Source: Panax quinquefolius
Lineage: Eukaryota; Streptophyta; Magnoliopsida; Apiales; Araliaceae
Reading direction: 5' to 3'
Assembly: GCA_020205615.1 (NCBI GenBank)
Contig: CM035165.1
Location: 91,388,005 to 91,452,004 of the forward strand
Length of the DNA: 64,000 bases
The position numbers and the translations under genes are program-made. The notes under the pieces were generated by a model. It saw nothing but the letters and a program-made list of their open reading frames with translations, was not told where the DNA came from and did not search any database. Each line of letters starts with the position of its first letter. The first letter of the stretch is position 1. Of the stretch, positions 33,334-44,122 are shown piece after piece.

Positions 33334-36191
33334 TTTTTAACTAAAGTGAATGATTTTAAATATTTACAAATTAAGAGAGACTTGAAGAAAATACTATATA
33401 TTATAGTGATAAATACCTCTGTACTGCATCAGTATAAACTTGGAGTTCTTCGAGTGTTCCGTAAGCATCATATGTATCATCACTAATTGAGAACAAAAGA
33501 AGAGTTTTAACTAGCATAAGTCGTGCTTTGGAGTATTGAGGTTCAAAATAGACTGTCAGGGCCCATAAATAGCACTCCACTGATCTGTCCCTGGCATATG
33601 GAAGTTTTGACGCAAAGTCCAACTCTTTCCACCACCTACAATACATAGAAAATGATAATGTTTGACTTTTAATTAATCATGTAATTTTGGAAGTTAACTG
33701 AATCGTTTTAGTAAATCAATCATTTAGTACTATGCTAAAATGTATATCATATATCTATACTAAACTCTTTGTATCATGTAAATTGGTATCACTCTTAAGT
33801 ATCTGCATGCATGTCTATAACACTACTAGAATAATGGGCATTGAAATTGATTTTTAGAGACGAAATTTTGAAACCGATTTCTAGCAATTTGATACGGTAT
33901 TAGAACTGATTTTCCCATGTCAGAAGTAAAAAATTGAGACGGATTTTGAAAGGGCCAGCGTCATCTCAAATTTTAGAGACGGATATTTGAGACGGATGTT
34001 CCGTCTCAAATGCAAAAAAATTGGTAGTAAAAATATATACAATAATTTAATATTACTAATATCTTTTTATCAAGTGAATATAATGTATGGTGATTCCTGG
34101 GTACATAAATGCATACCTATATATATATATATATACACACACACAACAATTTAATCTTACTAAACTCTTTGTATCATGGATGTATCATTTGTAATTACTT
34201 ACATGCATGCTTATAAACATATAAACTCTTCATATATATACAATAATTTAATTTAATCTAATCTACATGATGCGTATGCTTTACAAATACCCAATTATCC
34301 AATGATTAAGTATCTCATGCAAACCTTTATGTTCCAAAAATATTAAAGAGAATTAAAAGAGACATTATTTTGGAATTGAAAATTACCTCGAGACTTGACA
34401 TAGTTCCTTCTTGTGCAACATCTGCACTAGATTAAAATCCACCTTTGCAAACTTGAGCAACAATTCATTCTTAGAAGGGTCTTCTTCATAGACAGAGATG
34501 TAATATCTGTGTTCAACTCTAGGGATCCCCTTGTGGACTGATTGCTTCAAGGCATACATTACTTGTTTGGCCCAAAAGGGCTTAAATTACTTGACATGGA
34601 CTCAAGGTTACTTGCTGCAAATGGCAGCGCCTCATCTAGAATATCATCTCCGTGAGTCCTTGCATGTGAAGCTTCATACAAGCTTAGCAAACCGATCACA
34701 TCTCCGGCAAGGGTCTCCTTGAATTTGCCATTTCCATCTTTGAATTTGTTGAAAACATCTGATACAAACAATTGTATATATAGTATTGGATGGTTAGCAT
34801 GAATTTTGATTATATCTAAAGATAACAATAATAAGTGGGTAATACCTAAACTCATGAATCCGATTAAGGAGAATTGAAGTTGACACCAACTTCACAGTAG
34901 TAAGTTGTATAGTTTTTTATTGTTTCATGTTATATAAAATATTGCATTGATAAGTTATATAACTTTTTATTGCATTAATATAATGGTTAATTCAACATTT
35001 TATATAACTCATGCAATGAAACAACTAATCGATTGGATCCTAAACTACTCATGGACAAAACTTAACAAGTGGATAAACTACAAGGGGGTAGTTTTGCACT
35101 TTAGTCTTATTTTGCGATATAACTTGTAGATTCAAAAAATGTGAAGCTAAACTCTTTCAACATAAAATGCAACTTATTTCTATAAACTATCCAAGTAAAA
35201 CGTCTATTTGCAACTGCGTGAAATCCAGAACCCCGTAAGACTTACCAGAAGACATCTTAAAACCATGTTGTCTGAATATTCTGAAGTGAAGGGCAGTGGT
35301 GAAAAGGTCATAGTCTTGATCTCCTCCAAAGTTAGCAGGAGCATTAAACATTTGCTCCAACACTTCTTCAATCTCTTTCTCAAAGTGATAGGACACACCT
35401 AGGCGTTCGAGTGTGTTAATCAAACTCACTGCTTCTACCAGTTTACTTCCAGCAGCTACTAGCAGCATTGTCCTCACTTCTTCTTTCAAGAGATCAACTT
35501 CTTTCACATAATTTTCCTGTATCTGCATATATATATATATATATATTAGCCTTTTTATTTTCCTTACTTTATTCTCGATCTTTTCGAATTTCAAAATTAC
35601 CCTAACATTATTTAGAGAAGAAATTACAAAATATTAACACTTTATTTTTCTTGAGTTCCAAACATACTCCAATATTCTTTAAAAACAAAATTTATAAAAA
35701 ATCTATTTATTTATTGCGATAAAACATGTAGATTTTGTTTGCGAATAGATAGAATAATTATGGGAATATGGTAAATACATAGTTATTGTATTTTTTTATT
35801 TGTCTTGTGATCTGTCAAAATTACGTCGTTTTAAGCAAATTTATTTTTGATTTCGCTTTTGAGGAGAGAAAGCTGTTTTTTAAACAAATCTGTCAAAACG
35901 AGCGTAGTTTTGTGATCGTCAAGATAAATAAAGCATACACTTCGTGTATGTGTATATTGCCTAATAATTATATAATATGTCAATTAACACAAATAGATAA
36001 CTAATTGGTGTAATACTCATAATAAAAAGCAGACACAATTATATATATAAAAAAAATAAAATAATAAATTCGAATCTAACCTCAGTATCCACAGAGAATG
36101 AAGTGAAACGATCTCCCCACAGACAAGGGGGGAAGTTTGCTAATCGGCGAGCACTTGAAAGCTGGTTTTCTACTGAGGCTAACACTTCCAT
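30590..36191 (-). CDS. TPS: Terpene synthase copy A, seven exons, two frame disruptions
   Basis: Class I plant terpene synthase, which ionises a prenyl diphosphate (likely farnesyl diphosphate) and cyclises it. Exons: 36191-36081 (111 bp), 35522-35246 (277), 34758-34387 (372), 33635-33417 (219), 32548-32410 (139), 31871-31623 (249), 30884-30590 (295); all have GT/AG borders, and the lengths match the seven-exon TPS class. Motifs in the predicted 553 residues: RRx8W at 15-25, RDR at 269-271, DDTYD at 306-310, DDIRTHEEE (NSE/DTE) at 450-458. No plastid transit peptide precedes RRx8W, which suggests a cytosolic TPS-a enzyme; product unknown. Odd: a 1-bp loss in exon 3 after NLSPF (near 34570, also in copy B), and a 1-bp gain in exon 7 giving a TGA after KEEIVV (near 30800) where copy B is in frame. 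Pseudogene or sequencing error are both possible. Confidence 0.9.
30935..31112. mobile_element. MITE-like repeat in TPS intron 6
   Basis: It begins GCTACGTTT(A/G)GATTAAAG and ends with CAATACAAACGTATAGC, an imperfect terminal inverted repeat. Internally ATGATTCATTAT and ATGAGTCATTACATTCTC are mirrored around ATTCCATATG motifs. Length and structure suit a non-autonomous DNA element. Copy B has it at about 52512-52683. Confidence 0.55.
31415..31590. repeat. Long imperfect hairpin (MITE-like) in TPS intron 6
   Basis: The left arm (31418-31490: GATCTTGATTTCAGAAAGTTTAAAATTGACAG, then TATAAAATTAAGTTGTATTT) pairs with the right arm (31510-31590: AATACAATTTAATTTTATAAACG, then CTATCCGAAATCAAAATCCG). 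The right arm ends about 30 bases from the exon 6 donor at 31622. It is present in both TPS copies. Confidence 0.75.
32040..32175. mobile_element. Small MITE in TPS intron 5
   Basis: Terminal inverted repeats CTCTAGTTTCTCTCAATACA (about 32043) and TGTATTGAGAGAAATTAGAG (ending about 32173) enclose TAGCGACATAAAT...TTTGCGTCGCTAAA. Same insertion in copy B at about 53616-53748, so it predates the duplication. Confidence 0.75.
33293..33330. repeat. (TA)n microsatellite in TPS intron 4
   Basis: A pure TA run, longer in copy B (about 54866-54908). A candidate length marker to tell the copies apart. Confidence 0.9.
33821..34029. mobile_element. CACTA-type non-autonomous element in TPS intron 3
   Basis: It starts CACTACTAGAATAATGGGC, the usual CACTA/En-Spm terminus, carries repeated GAGACGGAT / CCGTCTCAAA subterminal motifs and ends near TTGGTAGTA, a decayed inverse of the start. 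At about 210 bp it holds no gene. Copy B has it at about 55403-55612 with several differences inside the GACGG motifs. Confidence 0.7.
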
Positions 36192-36232
36192 ATTGTTATA
36201 TTCGAATATTGCTATATATGTTGATATACACC

Positions 36233-36280
36233 GAATAAATGAGAGAGCTATTTATAGAATAAATGAGAGAGCTATTTATG
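36233..36280 (-). promoter_or_regulatory. TPS core promoter with duplicated 24-bp TATA unit
   Basis: Two adjacent 24-bp units (36233-36256 and 36257-36280) differ only in the last base. On the minus strand the gene-proximal unit reads TATAAATAG (36256-36248), about 57 bases before the ATG at 36191, and the distal one CATAAATAG. The spacing suits the core promoter of the TPS gene. The same duplication is at 57830-57877. Confidence 0.6.
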
Positions 36281-37631
36281 AGTGGGGGGATGTTTGGCAT
36301 ATATTATGTTGCCCTAGCAATAATTCACATGGTAGCACGCCTGTTAGTTTTTTTTTATGAAAAATGATGTATATAATTTTTTATTGTCGGTTAGGTGAAG
36401 AAGTATTAGTTGTAATATTTTTGAAGAGATGTGTAATAATTGAGATTTTCCTATAGTTCTTATTAATTACATGTATTGATAAAGTTTATAATTATATAAA
36501 GTCCTGTATTGATAGAGTGATATATGTACACCTTAAATTAATTGGTGTGCTATATCAAAGAATTAATAAGAACCCAACTAACATATTTATCATTTGTTTA
36601 TTTTATTTTATTTTAAAAAAGTCTGAATAATTTTCTATTTTCTTTGAATTTTAAATTTTGTAACTAGATAGACTAATAAACTATATTATAGGTACTTTAA
36701 TAAAATAGCAAGTTAAATTATATATCATATATTAAGAAAACCAAAGTTTGCCCTTATAATTTTATTTTGTGTTTTAATTTTGATTCAAAATTTTCATAAA
36801 TTGTATTATAAAATATCTCAAATAAACAAATAATGCTATTTAGTGAAACTACAAAAGGATAACAGATTTAATAGAGTAGTTTAATTCTATATACGGTTGA
36901 AATTTAAATTTTGAATAACTTAATGTATACACATATCTTATAAATATGATATATAATAAAATTAAGGTAAAATGGATAATTTATTTTAGATATATAAGAA
37001 TAATATAATCTCTTTAGTATATTTATTATTTAAGTGTACAATTATCAGTGTGCATATATTAATACTCTTTAGTTATTCATTTCGTATTAATACGTGCCCT
37101 TGGTCGGCTCCCTATAATATTCTCTCTCTCTCAACGCCATTATCATATCAATAAAAGCAATCTTACAGTATTTTAGTATTTGTTGTACTGATAACAATTA
37201 TTGCCATAGTGTGTACCCCTCCATTAATCAAGTCCTAAGAATGTGGCAACTTGTTGATTTTTTTAAAGTTCATTAAATATTTTTAAATTTAAAATTGATG
37301 TTAAATTATTTAAAACTATTTTAAGCAAAGAAGTATGACATATTATGTTTTATATTCTCGAGTCTCAACTCTGAAGTTGCCATCAATGATAGCAATAATT
37401 GACATGGTAGCTTGGAGGATGTGGCATTTATGCTGGGTTTGTGAGTTTGTAGGAATGAGATGGAAAAGGAAAGTGCAAGATGAGAAAAATTATAGTTTTT
37501 CTTTGTTATATTTGTGAGTTTTAGAAAAGAAGGATGAGATGAAATTTTAATTAAATTTTTCTGTGTTTGTGAGTTTAGAAGTAGGGAAGTGAAGAAAAAT
37601 ATTCTTATTTTTAAACTATACTATTATTATA
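36281..37631. other. TPS upstream region, no gene
   Basis: AT-rich sequence that would hold distal promoter elements of TPS copy A. A CTCTCTCT tract is at about 37121. At about 37430-37600 is a dispersed repeat with 'TTTGTGAGTTT(A/G)' motifs related to 13905-14045. No coding evidence. Confidence 0.5.
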
Positions 37632-39038
37632 TGGGCAAAGGGTCAAAAAATGCGCGATATTTATCCCGATGTTAAAACTGCATCCTAAACTATTTTTTTT
37701 TTCAAAAGTACCTTAACGTTACATTTTTTATTTTATTATTATTTTTTTATTTTGAATTTTTAGTATTTTTGTTTTGATTAAATGATATATATTATTTTAT
37801 TTAGAATATATTTTATTATTTATTTTATTATTTTAATCAAAATAATAAAATAAAATTATTTTGTTAACTAATCAAAACAACTAATTAAATAAAATAAGTT
37901 GTATAACATATTTACATCATTTAATCAAAATACTAAAATTCAAAAACATAACATATTTACATCAAATACTAATTAAAAATACTAAAATACTAATTAAAAA
38001 ATACTAAAAATCAAATTAAAAATACTAAAAATACTAAAATTCAAATTATTTTGTTAATTAATCAAAACAACAAAATTCAAATTACATCATTTTTAATACT
38101 AAAATCATAATACTAAATACTAATTGATATAAAATTTTAAATTACTAAAATCATAATACTAAATAATATTTTTTAAAATTCAAAAGCGTAGTATTATGAT
38201 TATTTTAGTAATTTTAATATTTATTTTAAAATCATATAAATTTAAAAATATTATGATGTAATTTGAATTTTTGAATACATTTTTAAAAATATTATTACAT
38301 CATCAAATTATAAAATATCTTGTTATGTATAGATTATTACATCATCAAATTATTTATATTATTTATAACATATCTTGTTATGTATAGATTATTACATCAT
38401 CAAATTTTATATAGTTTAAAAATATTATTTAGTATTATGATTTTAGTAATTTAAAATTTTTATATCAATTAGTATTTAGTATTATGATTTTAGTATTTTA
38501 ATGATGTAATTTAAATTTTTGTTGTTTTTATTAATTAACAAAATAATTTAAATTTTAGTATTTTTAATTTGATTTTTTAGTATTTATTATTTTTTTAATT
38601 AGTATTTTAGTATTATTTTTTAATTAGTATTTGATGTAAATATGTTATGTTTTTAATTTTAGTATTTTGATTAAATGATGTAAATATGTTATACAACTTA
38701 TTTTATTTAATTAGTTGTTTTGATTAGTTAACAAAATAATTTGAATTTTATTATTTTGATTAAATGATGTAAATATGTTATGTTTTTTTTTTATTTTGAA
38801 TTTTAGTATTTTTTGTTTTGATTAAATGATATATATTGTTTTATTTAGAATATATTTTATATTTAAGCCTGTCACGTCATCACATTTTAATCCCGTTTGT
38901 CTTACATTAGCAGTAGGGAACGCAAGCACGACCAAAAAAATATAACGTTAAGGGTACTTTTGAAAAAGAAAAAAATTAGTTTAAGGTGCAAGTGGGACAT
39001 CGGGATAAACATCAGGGGCTTTTTTGACCCTTTGCCCA
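37632..39038. mobile_element. Fold-back element with 8-bp TSD
   Basis: The ends are inverted: TGGGCAAAGGGTCAAAAAA at the left and TTTTTTGACCCTTTGCCCA at the right, flanked by TTATTATA on both sides (37624-37631 and 39039-39046). Nearly the whole 1407 bp forms two inverted arms around about 38290, for example ACTAATCAAAACAACTAATT near 37868 and its complement near 38708. It contains no ORF. The 8-bp duplication points to a hAT-type mechanism. The copy B insertion at 59229-60642 has the same target duplication. Confidence 0.85.
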
Positions 39039-39135
39039 TTATTATATTACCCTTACATATATAAATATAAGAAATGATATGATTTAATAATATTGTCTAT
39101 CTATTAGAATTATTTTACTTAATTTTTTTCCTTTG

Positions 39136-39138
<3 letters not shown>

Positions 39139-39217
<79 letters not shown>
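39139..39217. repeat. (CA)n(TA)n compound microsatellite
   Basis: About 20 CA repeats followed by a TA run. The copy B tract (60741-60822) differs in repeat number. Confidence 0.95.
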
Positions 39218-39221
<4 letters not shown>

Positions 39222-39475
39222 CGACTTATACTATATTTATTTTTGTTAAATAAGCATACTTGTAATTTGAAAAATAACAAAAATCCATTTCAACAAGAGA
39301 TTATAAGAATATGAGATCAAACAAAATTAATAATAATAACTTCATCAGTTACATCCCAAGAAGCAAACAAACATAAAGTTTGTTTTTCAAAAGATATAGA
39401 TTAAATTAAATAAAACAATTAATTTTGCACCAAAATCATATTCAACAACTTAAGTTTATCATTGTCAAAAGTAGA

Positions 39476-39712
39476 GTTGCAAACAAACCGAACCGTTCGC
39501 AAATCGATTCGGTTTGGTTCGGGTTCGAGTTCGAGTTGAGCGTCTAATCCAGTCGAGTTCGCACAAGATGTTTCGTTCGTTTGCTCGATCGAACATGTTT
39601 GTGAATCATGTGGTTCGGTTCGCCTATGTTCGCAAATGGTTCGAGTTCGGTTCGACTCGGTAAGTTCGAATTCGAGTTCGGTTCGATTGTTCGAGTTCGA
39701 TATAGGTTCGAG
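39476..39712. repeat. GTTCG-rich degenerate minisatellite
   Basis: Dense repeats of TTCG(A/G)GTTCG and CGGTTCG in an otherwise AT-rich area. A minus-strand frame through it is low complexity (repeated E-L-E, N-R-T-E). I treat it as repeat, not gene. Also at about 61090-61322. Confidence 0.75.
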
Positions 39713-39739
39713 GAGCACGATTTCTTATATATATGTTCA

Positions 39740-40890
39740 CTTTAAATTGTTTTTAAAATTCTACATATAAATAATTGGTTTTGGTTATTTCATATTAAAT
39801 TCTAATGTTTGTCTTATCAATAATGGTAAAATTTGTAGTATTTTTTTTATTACTTAAACATTTTTTTGTGTTTTTAATAATTGATTATAAGTAAATATTT
39901 TTAATAAATAATAATGTGTACTTCTTCACATCTAAATTTTAATCAAAATAATTTTAGTATTTTCATAAGAATTTTAACAATGATTGTTGGATTATTACAA
40001 TCTACATCCCTAATAATTTAATAGATTATAAGTTATAACTCATGTCATAAATCACATAAATAAAGTCACTAATCATCATGCAATGACAATTTGACATTAA
40101 TTTAAAAAATGATACAATCTGATTGCTTACATTTTACGAGTTATTAAAATTGTCAAATCAAGATAGATACCTCAAAGTATCGAAACTTCACTAATAGAGT
40201 AATAGTCATTGTATAATTAGTCAATTACTATTTTATATTAACATCAACTATCAATTATATAATTAAAAGTGTAAACTTAACTTTACCGATGTTTGAATTT
40301 TTTTAGTGTTACACACTTATAGACTTGCGATGTATATATGTGAGATAGCGAGAGAGAGTGATTGACTAACTTTGATTTATCATTTACACAATTAAGTAAT
40401 CATATTCACTGTAAAAACTAAAAAATTGTTGAGAAAAGTCCAATTAAACAATATGTCACGGACTTTACGATCTAGTTTCCATGAAATTAAAATGAGTTAT
40501 TAATTTAAATTAGAATAAACAATTTTAAAAAAAAATTAAACAAAGTAAAAGCTTTGACCCTTTTATCTTAGAATCATAGTTAATTTATTTAGTTTTAAAC
40601 AATATAATTATGAAAATTATAAACTTTTTATAAAGTAATTCTCAAGATTTATTGTATTCAAAAGTTAATTATCACATCCCTTTTGAATTAAAAATATTTC
40701 CTATCGACTTTGAAAATTCATACTTGACTTGATCAATTGATCTTATTACTTATATTTGGTACTAATACATTTAAAGGTTAACAATATTAGTCTATAAATC
40801 TATTAGATATTAAATTAATCTAAATCAACTAAATTCACATTATTTTAAATATTAGAATTTTACAATTTCATTATAAAAAATCTTAAATAA
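39740..40890. other. AT-rich DNA without a gene
   Basis: No ORF, inverted terminus or known motif recognised, apart from short A/T tracts and a GAGAGAGAG motif at about 40350. Confidence 0.5.
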
Positions 40891-40896
40891 CTCTTT

Positions 40897-41829
40897 TTAT
40901 GAAATAGATAAAATATCGATTGATTGAGGTGGAAGATTTAGATGGGAAATAATATTACTAGTGGAGACCAGTTGAGACTGATGTTGTGAGACATGGATTT
41001 CCAAATAGTTGAAAATATGAGTTTGTAATAGACCATAGCCTAGACAGTTGTTGTGATAACAGAACTCAAAGGAAGTCAACAGAAAATAAGTCAAATTGTA
41101 AGGGATACATTCATTCAAAACACATTTGATAAGTTCTAAATCAAAAGGAAGTAAAGTAGTTTTCATCTTCCCTAACACGCATTAATTTGTGCCTAATAAT
41201 TTCTATAAAAATTGACACTCAACCTGTTAGAAATTCTAAGCCAACTTTACAAGGAAAATCAAACAACAAAGCGGTATCATTTGGAGTGGGTGACAGCAGA
41301 TAGATTATGTTTGAAAAGCATACATTCATCAACAGAAATTCCAGGAGGATGGAGATAAGAATCAACTCTTGGTAACTCTAATGTGGAGGGATGAAGTTGA
41401 AGTACATTGACCAGAAACTATTCATCAATGATATATGCTTATGCCTTGACCTTGAATGTATGTGGTGATACTAGTAAGCATGCCAGATAAATCTTTATTA
41501 AATTTCATATGAGCATAAAATTCAGACATGAGACTAAGATAGATATGCTTGTCAGAAAATGTAACTAAACAATCCCACCCAATAATTTTGAGTTTTTCAA
41601 ATAAGTGAAAAACTATTAAGCGTGATTCCACATCCGGTGAAAGATTATGTCTCATGATTCGATATTTAGCTTGGAGTGAAGCGGTAATGAGATGAGGGAC
41701 TCCATGTGAAAAATGTATTTGAGTGTAAGGAAGTTTTCTTTCGTTTAGATGAATAAGCGATGAGTCATAATGAAGAGAAAGCGAGGAAGCAAAGAGGATG
41801 TAATGAAACCATGCAACAACCCAAGACAT
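40897..41829 (-). pseudogene. Plant retroelement 'putative transposon protein' relic
   Basis: The minus strand gives LITASLQAKYRIMRHNLSPDVESRL, then KIIGWDCLVTFSDKHIYLSLMSEFYAHMKFNKDL, TTYIQGQGISI, and after a gap (copy B clearer) DSYLHPPGISVDECMLFKHNLS and ECIPYNLTYFLLTSFEF. The 'EFYAxM....VxGxxIxI' pattern resembles the putative plant transposon protein domain found with Athila-type elements. Frame is lost between 41425 and 41178. Sure of repeat origin from its relic state and setting, less sure of the family. Confidence 0.5.
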
Positions 41830-41929
41830 GAATGTAACATATCAGTAAACTATATATATATGGAAATGATCCCAATATTTGTTTGGTACGGATGAAAAAT
41901 GGGCAAATAACAAAAAAACACGCCTTCCG

Positions 41930-42238
41930 CTACCTCTAAAAAAAATTCGGCCTTGCCCACTACATCCATTGGTTCAACTAAGCGTCACGAATCACCCTGC
42001 GATTTCTACCTCCATCAACCCCTACGATTTCAACTAAGCGTGTTTCTTCTCTGATTTCTTCCTCCTTCTGCGATTTCTTCTTCAATTAAATCCTCCATCC
42101 TCTGGCGATGATTGAAGAAATCTTTGCAACCCCATGCGATTTCTTCTTCAATTAAATCCTCCTATTTCACTGCTGATGCGAAGAACATTCTGCGATAATC
42201 TGTAAAGCCTCCATCATCCTCTGCTGCGATACCAAACC
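41930..42238. repeat. GCGATTTCTTC(T/C)TC tandem motif region
   Basis: Imperfect repeats of GCGATTTCTTCTTC(A/G)A and AATCCTCCATCCTCTG occur three to four times and resume on the other side of the LTR element (47129-47290). The element therefore interrupted a continuous repeat tract. A 5' leader of an unknown gene or another repeat are both possible. Confidence 0.5.
42234..42238. repeat. Target site duplication AAACC, left
   Basis: AAACC before the LTR element, repeated at 47124-47128 after it. Confidence 0.85.
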
Positions 42239-43059
42239 TGATAAGCTCCACGGCACGCTTGCATGAGGTGGTCGCCGCCCCGATCGTTTCTAGCACAGTT
42301 GTTGGGTGAATTGCTTGCAACACCTTAACCCCTCGCCTATATGTAGACGGTAATTTTGGTACAATTACTCGCGTTCGGAATTCTGCGTTGAATGGACACC
42401 AACGACACCTTGACCCCTCGCTTATATTGAAGCGGTAATCTCGGTACAATCGACGATTGATGCGGTGAAGGCATACACACAACTATGAATTGTTGTATGA
42501 TAAGTCAAATTGAATCTCAAAGAAATAACTAAGAAAATACTTAGGAATTCTTCAAAGAACCAAAAGTAGAGAATAACCTCACAAATATATTGAATAATGA
42601 ATAATGATAATGTATTTGATTACATTAACAGACCTCTATTTATACTCAAAACAATCCAAATCCTAATAACAATAGGAACAAATTATTCTAATCCTAATAG
42701 GAATTACAAACCATAACCCTAATTTCTAAGTAGAAATCAATTTGGAAAAGAAATTCCTATTTCTATAAAACAATAGAAACCTTATTTAGAATGTAAATCT
42801 AAAGCTGGAAAGAAATCCTAATTATAATAGAATTTGATAAGTATCTGGAAAATAAATCCTAAAAATTAGGCTAATAGAATATGCCTAATATTTTAGGAAA
42901 CAAAATCTTTTCCTAAAATCTCAAAATCCTTGCCACGTTAGGATCTTTTTTAGCGTGAAACTTGCTTCTTTCCTTTGCATGTAATCGATTATTTAAAGTT
43001 ATAAAGACCCACATAATACTAGCTACATGTGAATAACTTGGCGATCGAGGATTGTATCA
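42239..43059 (-). repeat. 3' LTR (821 bp)
   Basis: Starts TGATACAATCC and ends GGAGCTTATCA on the minus strand. Matches 46275-47123; the other LTR has an extra piece near 46810-46860 that looks like a partial internal duplication. TATA-type motif (GTATAAATAG) at about 42645-42636. Confidence 0.92.
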
Positions 43060-43082
43060 TTCCCTCCTCTTCAAAAGGATTT
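43060..43082 (-). promoter_or_regulatory. Polypurine tract
   Basis: On the minus strand, CCTTTTGAAGAGGAGGGAA directly precedes the 3' LTR start TGATAC. Confidence 0.85.
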
Positions 43083-44122
43083 GTCCTCAAATCGGCCCAT
43101 CGTCTTCAAAAATGATTCAACCAAAAAATTGTTCCTACATAAAAACAAACTAAGTTAGTAGCATCAAACCAATCATAATGCCAAAACTCGACTTGCAAAT
43201 GACATATATAAGCAACAAAAACTCCAACTCCGCTAAGAACATAACAATGCTGAAAACTTCTCTCCCGAATTGACAATTTGTAGACCAGTTAATCCCGAAC
43301 ACTAATTATATATATAAACTAATCTACTATCTATTAAAATAATCATGAATGCAAAGTAAGAAAGAATATGAAAAGTCTTATATCCTCACGGATCAAAAAA
43401 TCGTCACATAAAACTCTTCGTGTGGTAGATTCTCCCGAGACGCAATTCACGGATCAAAATTGATATAATGATCTCAATCCTTGGCGAGAAACACATTAAA
43501 TCGATGCACACTGGATCAAATATCAATACTTGAAATTTGTCATATTTCTCGCATGAAACTCTCTTTAATTCTGGATTAAACACAAAGCGAACAAATCAAT
43601 AAGTTCCTTTTGTCTAATCACAAAGAAATTAAATAAACCAAAATCATATGCATAGTCTACTAAAACAATATTCAAAACACTTCCACTGTAGATGTCTTAT
43701 GCATTGAGCGGGATGAGCTGCGGGATCCATGCTTCCCTCGATGAATATGATCCTATCACGAATCTGCAAAACACAACCAACCTCCTCATTCCATTGACAT
43801 TAATCTGATAAAGAACAAATAATGTTATCAATGGAGTAAAAGGTCACAATCATAAGTTAAAAATTGATAGCATATCGACGATGATCACAAACAAACTCTA
43901 CACATGCTAAACAATTTCCCAAAATGTTGACAAAAATGGGAATATCATCGAAAAGAGAATAACAAATTTTCCCATGAAAAAATGCAAAATATAATTCAAC
44001 AATTCCATGGAAGTATACGATGCCTTAGCTAATCCAAGTGAACTAACTACACATGCAAATAACTCATCTCTCAAACCATCTTGATGATAAACATTTCTTG
44101 AATCGAACCATATGATAACAAA
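43083..44122 (-). other. Internal region with no clear coding potential
   Basis: The interval where integrase would be expected. Short scattered frames only, with no H2C2 or D-D-E motif seen. The last bases ('GGCCGATTTGAGGACAAATCC') resemble the usual end of a plant Ty3 pol. Confidence 0.5.

Noticed and set aside
34531..34722. Plus-strand ORF opposite TPS exon 3, also in copy B
   Set aside because: Antisense shadow of a real exon; no independent evidence.
36281..37631. Possible further TPS or P450 exons upstream of the TPS gene
   Set aside because: Read on both strands without finding W-rich TPS exon signatures or P450 motifs (ExxR, FxxGxRxCxG).
39419..39718. 99-residue acidic ORF (ELEFELTESNRTRT...)
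   Set aside because: Low-complexity product of the GTTCG minisatellite; the opposite strand in copy B also gives an ORF of the same nature.
42162..42482. 106-residue ORF (MCVCLHRINRRLYRDYRFNISEGSRC...)
   Set aside because: It lies across the LTR edge and is repeated in the other LTR (46287-46520) with frame changes; it is repeat sequence, not a gene.
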